Source: an uncultured Bacteroidota bacterium (GTDB lineage Bacteria > Bacteroidota > Bacteroidia > Bacteroidales > P3). Taken from it: DNA of 8,624 nucleotides. The position numbers and the translations under genes were made by a program. The notes below the pieces were generated by a model. That model saw only the letters and a program-made list of their open reading frames with translations, was not told the DNA's origin and did not search any database. Positions 1 to 5,926 of this stretch are shown piece by piece. The stretch is from positions 1 to 8,624 of the forward strand of contig UQXW01000065.1 in the NCBI GenBank assembly GCA_900545215.1, in the 5' to 3' direction. How positions within the stretch are numbered: the first letter of the stretch is position 1; the number at the start of each line of letters is the position of its first letter.

Positions 1-60
1 CAAAAGGAAGTACACCACTCAACACAGATATAAAATCCGGTTTTGTGAAGTGGCTTCGGC

Positions 61-738
61 TTAGAGTTTGCAGTCTTTGCCGGTGCAGATGTATGGTTCC
101 CAATCTAAATCCAAGGTATCCATTTGCAAGAAGTCCGTTTCCCGTATATCCACGTCCTTTATGTCGTACAATTCCCTCGGATACACTCTCATTTCCTTTG
201 AATAGCGTTTATAACTTTTCAAAAGCCTGCCATGCTTATCCACTATAAGGTTCAACGGAATGCCGAAAGCATCATTCACCTTTTCTCCCTCCGGAAAAAT
301 ATAGTTAATGAGGTTGTTCCATTTGTTTTCGTTTGCAGTGCAGAACTCTTTCCTTTTATCTGAGAAATAATACGGCACAACATTAAGATTATATTGTTTA
401 AGAAGGTTTGGAACATGCTTTATACCGCCGGTATCCTCCAATATGAAGTACCATTTTACGGTTTTGGTGTCGTAAGACTTCATAATGCCGGGGTAGGTAA
501 GTTGCATGTGTTCCTTACAGGGACCGCAACATGGAGAATAAAAGACAACAAACTTATAACAAGAAGTATCGTCAATCAATAATCTCTTCAAGTCGTCCGC
601 ATTCAATGCCTTGAACTCCGAATGCTTGGCAGCATATTTTTGAGACCGCGAAGTTTCAATACATAACTGTATGCAAGAAACGCAACACAATGTAAGGACG
701 GTAAGAGACAGTAATAAATAAATCTTTCTTTTTATCAT
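61..738 (-). CDS. Thioredoxin-fold envelope protein with CGPC active site
   Basis: A 225-residue protein with an N-terminal hydrophobic segment (residues 6-20) after a basic start, so exported to the periplasm or membrane-anchored. Cysteines at 18, 19 and 22 could act as a lipoprotein acceptor, but the lipobox is not canonical. The redox motif is Cys71-Gly-Pro-Cys74, preceded by Cys70, after the hydrophobic strand VVFYSP. Residues around 159-173 (GIP followed by LIVDKHGRLL) match the cis-proline and fourth strand of thioredoxin folds, with Pro161 as the likely cis-proline. The roughly 85-residue spacing between the two is longer than in plain thioredoxin. A Cys218/Cys223 pair lies at the C-terminus. 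The family reduces or rearranges disulfides; the substrate here is unknown. The start at 738 is fixed by a promoter just upstream. It has its own transcription unit. No clear terminator is visible in bases 1-60. Confidence 0.85.
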   Translation of the reverse strand: MIKRKIYLLLSLTVLTLCCVSCIQLCIETSRSQKYAAKHSEFKALNADDLKRLLIDDTSCYKFVVFYSPCCGPCKEHMQLTYPGIMKSYDTKTVKWYFILEDTGGIKHVPNLLKQYNLNVVPYYFSDKRKEFCTANENKWNNLINYIFPEGEKVNDAFGIPLNLIVDKHGRLLKSYKRYSKEMRVYPRELYDIKDVDIRETDFLQMDTLDLDWEPYICTGKDCKL

Positions 739-760
739 GATAGCACAGTATTACTCTCCG

Positions 761-790
761 CAAAGATATAACAAAAAAACGATACAACAA
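761..790 (-). promoter_or_regulatory. Promoter of the thioredoxin-like gene
   Basis: On the minus strand TATCTTTG (768 to 761) matches the Bacteroidetes -7 consensus TAnnTTTG, with TTG (790-788) 19 bases upstream as the -33 element. The start codon lies 22 bases downstream of the -7 element, so the leader is short. This also shows that the small reading frame at 751-945 is not a gene. Confidence 0.7.
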
Positions 791-868
791 TAAAGCCAAA
801 TATATTTTGAAATAATCGTCTCACAAATGCACACATTGATAAGGCATTTAGCGTAACGCCATTTGGGG

Positions 869-924
869 AAAATAAATCGCCGAAAGAATTTTCTGAAAGG
901 GCGTTTCGTGAAATCTTTTCGGCG
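869..924 (-). terminator. Rho-independent terminator after the transporter gene
   Basis: Read on the minus strand, the arms at 924-910 and 892-878 pair over about 14 bases: CGCCGAAA with TTTCGGCG exactly, then one mismatch and an A/T-rich extension. ATTTATTTT (877-869) follows immediately. It lies about 30 bases past the transporter stop codon and is oriented to end that transcript. Part of it overlaps the dispersed repeat at 900-954. Confidence 0.65.
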
Positions 925-954
925 TTTCAGTAAGGTGAGTTGCAAGTGTCGGAA
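900..954. repeat. Dispersed intergenic repeat, copy A
   Basis: This 55-base stretch aligns with 4578-4653 at 46 of 55 positions once a 21-base block present only in the second copy is skipped. The first 25 bases match at 22 positions and the last 30 at 24. Shared landmarks are TTCGTGAAAT, TCGGCG, GTTGCAA and TCGGAA. It ends two bases short of the transporter stop codon. The left part overlaps the transporter's terminator hairpin. Confidence 0.6.
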
Positions 955-956
955 AA

Positions 957-2180
957 TCAGAGACTGAGAAAGAGCAGGGAAATGGCGTAAGTAGCAAGGG
1001 TTACAAGGATACCGCTTTTGAAAAATTCGCGGAAACTTATCTTTACGCCGAGTTTGTCGGCGGATTCTATAACTATGATATTTGCCATGGCTCCGAGGAT
1101 TGTGGCATTACCTGCAAGGGTGGAGGCAGAGGCAAAGGTAAGCCACAGTGTTTGGGAGTCGGCAGTTTGCAAGAGGGGTAACATAAGGACGGTATAGGGT
1201 ACGTTGCTGAGGATTTGGCTCATAACAATACTGATACCGTGAATGCTTAAAATGCCTGCCAAGTCATCTTGCAAAGGGAGCTTAAACATAAAGTCCAATA
1301 CGCCCGTATGACCTACCGCTCCTACGACTATGAAGAGCGAGGCGAAGAAAAGCAACAGCACCCAATCGACTTCTTTCATCAGTTCGGCAGGCTTGTGGTC
1401 GGAAAGCAATATGGCAAGTGAGGAAGCTGCCAAGGCGAGGACACATAAGGGAAGGTTGAGGATTTTTCCCAAGAAGAAAGCTATCGTGAGCAGGAGGAAG
1501 ATTACGGCAGAGGTGAGTTTGGGCTTTTTGAGCGTTGTTTTCATGCTTTCATGCTTCAAGGGTGTTTTGTCGGAGAAGTCTTTGCGATAGACAAATCGTA
1601 TAACAGCAACGATAATCAGCATTCCAAGCATGGAAATCGGCAGAAGGTGAAGCATGAATTCCGAATAAGTCATGCCGCTGTTGATGCCTATGAGCATATT
1701 TTGAGGATTGCCCGTCATGGTCATGAGACTGCCGGCATTGGAAGCAAGGATTTCTGCCATCAGGTAAGGCAGGGGATTCAGCCCCGAGCCTGTGCAGACG
1801 GATATGATGATTGGTGTGAATATCAGAACGACGGCATCATTGACCAAGAAGGCGGAAGCTATGCCGGTAATGAAGACCGTATAGACGAGAAGTTTGAACC
1901 GGCTTGTGGCAAAGAGCAGAATTTCGGACGCAGCTGCATCAAAAAAGCCGTCGGCTTTCAATACGGAAATCATTAACATCATTCCCAAAAGCAGGAATAT
2001 GGTATTGAAGTCTATAAAGCTCACTGCCTCTTGCAGATTCACCACTCCGAAGCACAGCATTGCCACCGCACCGACAAAAGCCGCCGTGGGGCGGTCTATG
2101 TTCAGCCTCGGCAGCTTGGTGAATATTATTCCGATATAGGTAAGTGCAAATATGATGGTAGCAACAAGCCCTGTACTCAT
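957..2180 (-). CDS. SLC13/ArsB-CitM-type (ion transporter superfamily) membrane permease
   Basis: A 407-residue, almost entirely hydrophobic inner-membrane protein with about ten membrane segments and a basic cytoplasmic loop near residues 199-222. Two matched halves carry the family's signature re-entrant regions. The first half has FLVNDAVVLIFTP (111-123) and a SNAGSLMTMTGNPQNMLIG stretch (147-165). The second has SNVPYTVLMLPL (325-336) and AGNATILGAMANIIVIE (356-372). This pseudo-symmetry and the GNPQNMLIG motif fit the ArsB/CitM/NhaD/YbiR group, which moves anions or exchanges cations using the proton or sodium gradient. The substrate cannot be assigned: no ars genes or arsR-like regulator lie nearby. 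It starts 39 bases after the pgi stop with no TAnnTTTG element between, so it is probably cotranscribed with pgi. Length and start are normal for the family. Confidence 0.88.
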   Translation of the reverse strand: MSTGLVATIIFALTYIGIIFTKLPRLNIDRPTAAFVGAVAMLCFGVVNLQEAVSFIDFNTIFLLLGMMLMISVLKADGFFDAAASEILLFATSRFKLLVYTVFITGIASAFLVNDAVVLIFTPIIISVCTGSGLNPLPYLMAEILASNAGSLMTMTGNPQNMLIGINSGMTYSEFMLHLLPISMLGMLIIVAVIRFVYRKDFSDKTPLKHESMKTTLKKPKLTSAVIFLLLTIAFFLGKILNLPLCVLALAASSLAILLSDHKPAELMKEVDWVLLLFFASLFIVVGAVGHTGVLDFMFKLPLQDDLAGILSIHGISIVMSQILSNVPYTVLMLPLLQTADSQTLWLTFASASTLAGNATILGAMANIIVIESADKLGVKISFREFFKSGILVTLATYAISLLFLSL

Positions 2181-2191
2181 GTCAAGCGTTT

Positions 2192-2208
2192 ATTGCGTGG
2201 AACGCAAT
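2192..2208 (-). other. Small perfect hairpin between pgi and the transporter
   Basis: ATTGCGT (2192-2198) and ACGCAAT (2202-2208) form a perfect 7-base stem around a 3-base loop in the 39-base pgi-transporter gap. There is no T-run after it on the minus strand, so it is not a typical terminator. It could be an mRNA processing or stability element that tunes the downstream gene. That role is inference. Confidence 0.4.
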
Positions 2209-2219
2209 CCCTGTACGGT

Positions 2220-3509
2220 TTATTGCTTGCCCAAGAGTGCGAACATGTTCTTCTTGTAGGCTTCGACTCCGGGTTGATTGAATGGATTGACTCCAAGCAT
2301 GTATGCACTTAATGCACAAGAAAATTCAAAGAAATAAAGCAAGCCTCCTATGCTTTCAGCGTCTATCTGCGGCACACACAACTTCACTTGCGGCACACCA
2401 CCGGAGATATGAGCCTTTTGCGTTCCGCATTCTGCCTTTTGATTGATTTCATGCATGGAATGCTTCAAGAGGTAGTTCAAACCGTCGAGGTCTTTCTCCT
2501 CACGGGGAATTTCAACATGACGATTGCTTTTTCCGATGCTTATGACGGTCTCGAACATCAATCTTTCTCCCTCTTGAACGTACTGACCGAGGGAATGCAA
2601 ATCCGTGGTGTTCAACATGCCGACAGGGAACAGCCCCTTGCCGTCCTTGCCTTCGCTTTCGCCGAAGAGCTGTTGCCACCAAGCGGAGAGGAATTGCAGT
2701 TTCGGTTCATAGACGACAAGGATTTCCAATTTCTTGCCGCCCTTACATAATATGTTACGCAAAGCCGCATACTTCCAAGCGGGGTTTGCAATGCTTCTCT
2801 CTTCAATCAGGCGACTCTGCATCTTGCTTGCACCTCTCAACAATGCCTCCACATCTACGCCTGCCGCCGCCGCAGGAAAGAGACCCACGGGAGTGAAAAC
2901 CGAAAACCTGCCTCCCACATCGTCTCTTATGATAAAACTCTCGTAAGCGTTCTCTCGGCACATCTGTCGCAAAGCTCCCTTATGTTCGTCCGTTATTGCG
3001 ATTATCCTATCCTTGGCTTCCTTTTTGCCATACTTCTTTTCCAAGGCATGACGCAGCACACGGAACGCCACGGCAGGCTCTGTCGTGGTGCCGGATTTTG
3101 AAATCACACACAGGCAATACTCCTTATGTTGCAGCAATTCGAGCAAATCAGCCATATAATCTTCGGAAAGATTTGTTCCGGCGTAAATTATCTTGCAGAA
3201 ATGCGACTTTTCATAGTCCGAGAATGCCGATTGCAGAGCTGAAATCACCGCCTTGGCTCCCAAATACGACCCGCCGATGCCCACAACGACCAATATTTCT
3301 GCTTTCTTCTGCACAAGCGTCGCCACTCTCCTCAATTCGTCAATTTGTTTACGGTCTGTGCTTACAGGCAAATCCCGCCAGCCCAAGAAGTCATCGCCTT
3401 CGCCACCTCCGTTACACACAAGCGAATGAGCATTTTTCAAACTCTCCAAAACCTCTTCCGAAAACACTTCTCCGGGAGCAAAACCTGCCAAATCAAAATC
3501 AAGTTCCAT
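2220..3509 (-). CDS. pgi: Glucose-6-phosphate isomerase
   Basis: Interconverts glucose 6-phosphate and fructose 6-phosphate in glycolysis and gluconeogenesis; cytoplasmic. Numbered from Met at 3509 (429 residues), it shows the phosphosugar-binding motifs GIGGSYLGA (77-85) and SKSGTTTEP (137-145). It also has family signature 1 around DDVGGRFS (196-203), the bacterial catalytic segment FGESEGKDGKG (282-292, catalytic Glu284), a TTDLHSLGQ segment with His305, and signature 2 NPFNQPGVEAYKK (408-420) with the C-terminal catalytic lysine. The reading frame stays open 46 codons upstream to 3647. That extension is rejected because a consensus promoter lies inside it, 24 bases before the ATG at 3509, and because the family's N-terminus aligns best from there. 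It is slightly shorter than the roughly 445 residues usual for this bacterial subfamily. The transporter gene follows in the same direction. Confidence 0.96.
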   Translation of the reverse strand: MELDFDLAGFAPGEVFSEEVLESLKNAHSLVCNGGGEGDDFLGWRDLPVSTDRKQIDELRRVATLVQKKAEILVVVGIGGSYLGAKAVISALQSAFSDYEKSHFCKIIYAGTNLSEDYMADLLELLQHKEYCLCVISKSGTTTEPAVAFRVLRHALEKKYGKKEAKDRIIAITDEHKGALRQMCRENAYESFIIRDDVGGRFSVFTPVGLFPAAAAGVDVEALLRGASKMQSRLIEERSIANPAWKYAALRNILCKGGKKLEILVVYEPKLQFLSAWWQQLFGESEGKDGKGLFPVGMLNTTDLHSLGQYVQEGERLMFETVISIGKSNRHVEIPREEKDLDGLNYLLKHSMHEINQKAECGTQKAHISGGVPQVKLCVPQIDAESIGGLLYFFEFSCALSAYMLGVNPFNQPGVEAYKKNMFALLGKQ

Positions 3510-3532
3510 AATTACACGTCTTGTTTCACTTG

Positions 3533-3566
3533 CAAAGATACAACATTCCCCGGAACAATGTTCAAA
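3533..3566 (-). promoter_or_regulatory. pgi promoter with a possible operator
   Basis: Minus-strand TATCTTTG (3540 to 3533) matches the Bacteroidetes -7 element and lies 23 bases before the pgi ATG. TTTG at 3566-3563 is the best -33 candidate (22-base spacer, slightly long). Between them, AACATT (3542-3547) and AATGTT (3557-3562) form an inverted repeat with a 9-base spacer, a plausible repressor site; that role is inferred. Confidence 0.65.
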
Positions 3567-3682
3567 ATCCGCAAAAACAACTCTCTTTTCCATGAGATGA
3601 TTTTCCCGATAACAACCAAATAATCCCCATTCCCAACCCACAAACAAGCCGAAGAAACCATATTCGAATTAAATGACCACCT

Positions 3683-4520
3683 TTGTACCCGAGATACACA
3701 CACAGCATCTCAAAAGAAAGGGATAAAAGAGCTAATCAAGTTAACAGAAGAATTAAAAATTGGAGTAGAGAGGAAACAATAATAGCTTTTAATGTCTATT
3801 GCAAGATAGCATTCAAGAATAGTAGTAAACAACACCCTCTTATAATTCACTATGCTCAAATTCTCGGACGCACGCCAAGTGCTTTGAATATGAAGATTGG
3901 AAATATTGGAAGATTAGACCCCGAATTAAAAACACAAGGCATAAAAGGATTGACGCATGGAGCAAAGATGGAACAAGAAATATGGGACGAATTTTATGCC
4001 AATCCCGAAAGACTTGTATTTGAGAGTGAACGCTTGATAGCAAAGTTCTCTAAGAAAAATATAGAAGAGATAACCGATATAGATATTACTAAATTTGCCA
4101 GAAGGAAAGGAGCGAGAGACAATCATAAGACAGAGAGTGAACCAATCCTTTTTTCGTTCTGTTGTAATGAGTTCCTATAATTACCGTTGCTGTATATCCG
4201 GCGTAGGAAATCCTCAGCTGTTGGAGGCTTGCCATATAGTGGATTGGACAACAGAAGTTGCAAATAGGACTAACCCAAAGAATGGTTTATGCCTAAATTC
4301 TTTCTTTCACAGGGAATACGACCAACATTTGATAGCTATTACACCCGATTATAAAGTACTTCTCGCCGAGGAGCTAATCGCTAAAACTGTAAATATTGCA
4401 TTCAAAACTTATTTAGAAGCGATAAATGGAAGTTTTATTGCCTTGCCAGATAAATTCAAACCGCAGAGAGACCTTTTGGAACTTCATTACAAGGTATTTC
4501 TGAATAGAGAAATAAAGTAA
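3683..4520 (+). pseudogene. HNH endonuclease gene, frameshifted (probable pseudogene)
   Basis: The 5' frame (to 4180) encodes an N-terminal module with NWSREETIIAFNVYCKI, LGRTPSALNMKIGN, and a segment ending IKGLTHGAKMEQEIWDEF. This is the usual N-terminus of a family of restriction-like HNH proteins. The HNH domain follows in another frame from about 4095. It starts LPEGKERETIIRQRVNQSFF and keeps the catalytic set: His in ACHIVDW (codon at 4233), Asn in NPKNGLCLN and His in FFHREYD (codon at 4308). Removing one T from TTT at 4094-4096 joins both parts as ITKLPEGKERE, so a single-base insertion is the likely lesion. A sequencing error cannot be excluded. The 5' frame has no ATG. TTG at 3683 is the first possible start but overlaps a promoter-like CACCTTTG (3678-3685). 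ATT at 3752, just before KNWSREE, may be a mutated start. The locus is more AT-rich than pgi, suggesting horizontal acquisition. Confidence 0.8.
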
Positions 4521-4554
4521 TGGTTTACAGCAAGTTCGTATTCAAAAATTCTTT

Positions 4555-4611
4555 CGCCGTTTCATTGTGATTCAAACGGCGATTCGTGAAATTCTTTCGG
4601 CGTTTTATTTT
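4555..4611 (+). terminator. Terminator-like hairpin region after the HNH locus
   Basis: CGCCGTTT (4555-4562) and AAACGGCG (4574-4581) form a perfect 8-base stem. The second arm can instead pair with TCGGCGTTT (4597-4605), with one mismatch, and that alternative is followed by TATTTT. The T-rich tract spans 4603-4611. The two mutually exclusive stems resemble a terminator with a competing fold. It lies 35 bases past the HNH stop codon. Confidence 0.5.
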
Positions 4612-4653
4612 CTTCAATCACCGTTTCGGTAAAGCGTGTTGCAATTATCGGAA
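4578..4653. repeat. Dispersed intergenic repeat, copy B
   Basis: Aligns with 900-954 at 46 of 55 positions, with an extra 21-base block at 4603-4623 that contains the T-rich tract. The same region carries a local near-duplicate: 4547-4562 and 4590-4605 (AATTCTTTCGsCGTTT) differ at one base in 16 with a 43-base period. The same core appears on the minus strand inside the terminator at 878-890. Confidence 0.6.
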
Positions 4654-4662
4654 TGGGTGATT
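4616..4662. repeat. Inverted repeat bounding the 3' half of repeat copy B
   Basis: AATCACC (4616-4622) and GGTGATT (4656-4662) are exact reverse complements enclosing 33 bases. The enclosed segment is the part most conserved with copy A, including GTTGCAA and TCGGAA. The equivalent 7-base arms are not present in copy A. Confidence 0.4.
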
Positions 4663-4729
4663 GGTAAAGATGGGAGAGGGGTGCCGCAAGGTGGAAACCG
4701 AACCTTTTCGCAGTTTAGCAAAAAATCCG

Positions 4730-4737
4730 TATCTTTG
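4730..4737 (+). promoter_or_regulatory. Promoter -7 element of the SGNH hydrolase gene
   Basis: TATCTTTG matches TAnnTTTG and lies 31 bases before the ATG at 4769. No exact TTTG is found at -33; TTTTCG at 4705-4710, 19 bases upstream, is the nearest candidate. Its position downstream of the HNH terminator gives the hydrolase its own transcript. Confidence 0.65.
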
Positions 4738-4768
4738 CTGCGGATATTCATTATAAAGAAGTGTGTTT

Positions 4769-5842
4769 ATGAAAAGAGGTAATGTTTTCGGTATTCTTGT
4801 TTTTGAGTTTTTGTTTTTATTCGGTTTTAATGCTGCATTGTGGTGTCAAGAGGCAAAGAGGGTGCTTTTCATCGGCAACAGCTATGTTTATACGAACAAT
4901 CTGCCACAGGTTTTGAGCCGAGTGGCAGAGCATAATGGCAAACGAATTGTTTGCGAGAGCAGTACGATTGGCGGTTATACTTTTTGGAGTCATCTTGCAA
5001 GCCCTGCCACATTGGCAAAAATTCAAAGCGGAAATTATGATTGCATCGTATTGCAGGGGCAGAGCCAAGAGGTTGCTTTTCCTGATGAACAATTTTATTT
5101 TCAAGTCTATCCCAATGCCATGAAGTTGGATTCGGTTTGCAAGGTGTACAATCCGCAGGCAAGGATTATCTTTTTCGGCACATGGGGTTACAGATACGGC
5201 GATGCAATGAACTGTCCGTACTACGATGCTTTCTGTACGTTTGAATCCATGACCGAAAGGCTGACGGAGAATTACCGGCTTATGGCAAGAGATTTTCGTT
5301 CCGATATGTCGCCTGTGGGAGAGGCGTTCTTGCAGTCTTTCCTTACAGATTCCACTGTGGTCTTGCATTCCTCCGATAACTCGCACCCTGCAATGAACGG
5401 TACTTACCTTGCTGCTTGTTGCTTTTATTGTTCCATTTTCGGGGAAGCATTGGCAAGCGTTCCAGCAATAAACGGTATAAGTACCGATGTGGCGGAGTAT
5501 TTTATGCGGATTGCGAATAGGACTGTGGTCGAACGCCGGAACGAATGGAACTTTTCCGAACTTTCATCCGATATTTCCGAAGTAGGCGAGAGCTGCTTGC
5601 CGGATTTCAAAGCTTATCTGTGTTCCGGAAACCTGCTTCGTTTGGAGAGTAAGGGTATATCGGGAGAGACACAGGTGGATTTGATTTCGGCAGATGGCAG
5701 GATAATTGCAAGCTTTGGACGATTCTTTACGCTCGGCGGAGCCATCGATATTTCTCTTCCGCAGTATCGAGGCTTGATGTTCATTAAATTGACAAACGGT
5801 TCGCACACTGTTTGCAAACCTTTGCCCGTAACAAATTTCTGA
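4769..5842 (+). CDS. Secreted SGNH/GDSL-like hydrolase with probable T9SS sorting tail
   Basis: A 357-residue protein from ATG 4769; an in-frame GTG six bases upstream is less likely. The signal peptide (about residues 1-26) has a basic start and a long hydrophobic core. The mature part begins KRVLFIGNSYVYTNNLPQ, the block I nucleophile motif of the SGNH fold (Ser38). STIGGYTFW (about 65-73) and LQGQSQ (about 95-100) follow as block II- and III-like segments. SSDNSHPAMNGTYLA holds the Asp203-x-x-His206 pair that completes the triad, near the domain's end. Such enzymes are esterases or deacetylases, often on polysaccharides; the substrate is not known. Residues about 275-357 form a separate beta-rich tail: VDLISADGRIIASF, then IDISLPQYRGLMFIKLTNG, ending KPLPV. 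This has the shape of a type IX secretion C-terminal signal, implying outer-membrane export and cell-surface anchoring or release. It is monocistronic, with promoter at 4730 and terminator at the stop codon. Confidence 0.85.
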   Translation: MKRGNVFGILVFEFLFLFGFNAALWCQEAKRVLFIGNSYVYTNNLPQVLSRVAEHNGKRIVCESSTIGGYTFWSHLASPATLAKIQSGNYDCIVLQGQSQEVAFPDEQFYFQVYPNAMKLDSVCKVYNPQARIIFFGTWGYRYGDAMNCPYYDAFCTFESMTERLTENYRLMARDFRSDMSPVGEAFLQSFLTDSTVVLHSSDNSHPAMNGTYLAACCFYCSIFGEALASVPAINGISTDVAEYFMRIANRTVVERRNEWNFSELSSDISEVGESCLPDFKAYLCSGNLLRLESKGISGETQVDLISADGRIIASFGRFFTLGGAIDISLPQYRGLMFIKLTNGSHTVCKPLPVTNF

Positions 5843-5843
5843 A

Positions 5844-5877
5844 ACGCCGCTTCACCAAAATAAAACGGCGTCTTTTG
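5844..5877 (+). terminator. Terminator overlapping the hydrolase stop region
   Basis: ACGCCG (5844-5849) and CGGCGT (5866-5871) pair exactly around a 16-base loop, followed by CTTTTGT. The hairpin starts two bases after the TGA. On the opposite strand it also ends in a T-rich stretch and shares CGsCG-TTTTATTTT with the other CGCCG/CGGCG hairpins in the window. The stem is short, so efficiency is uncertain. Confidence 0.5.
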
Positions 5878-5896
5878 TCCAATGAATTGATTTCGT

Positions 5897-5926
5897 TTTT
5901 TTGAAGGAGGCTTTTTTGAAGAAAGC
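5897..5926. repeat. Two-copy 15-base tandem repeat
   Basis: TTTTTTGAAGGAGGC (5897-5911) is followed directly by TTTTTTGAAGAAAGC (5912-5926), with 13 of 15 bases identical. It lies in the non-coding spacer after the hydrolase. It may be a slippage product; no function is evident. Confidence 0.5.

Noticed and set aside
1..60. Terminator for the thioredoxin-like gene
   Set aside because: Only a 4-base GAAG/CTTC stem is seen with no following T-run on the minus strand.
751..945. 64-codon minus-strand reading frame between the thioredoxin-like and transporter genes
   Set aside because: It overlaps the transporter's terminator, repeat copy A and the thioredoxin-like gene's promoter, and the peptide resembles no protein.
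1551..1976. 141-codon plus-strand frame inside the transporter gene
   Set aside because: It lies opposite a clear membrane transporter and reads as low-similarity antisense sequence.
3510..3647. N-terminal extension of pgi to 3647
   Set aside because: It contains the pgi promoter and has no family similarity; the ATG at 3509 fits better.
3720..3782. Out-of-frame helical peptide (GIKELIKLTEELKIG) near the HNH start
   Set aside because: It has no start codon, is 20 codons long, and overlaps the frame that matches the HNH family N-terminus.
4085..4100. Programmed frameshifting in the HNH gene
   Set aside because: The zero frame reads AAA TTT GCC, giving no in-frame X XXY YYZ heptamer. The shift needed is +1, with no rare-codon or stop context to drive it.
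4763..4768. GTG start for the SGNH hydrolase
   Set aside because: The ATG six bases downstream (MKRGN) gives a normal signal peptide and a commoner start codon.
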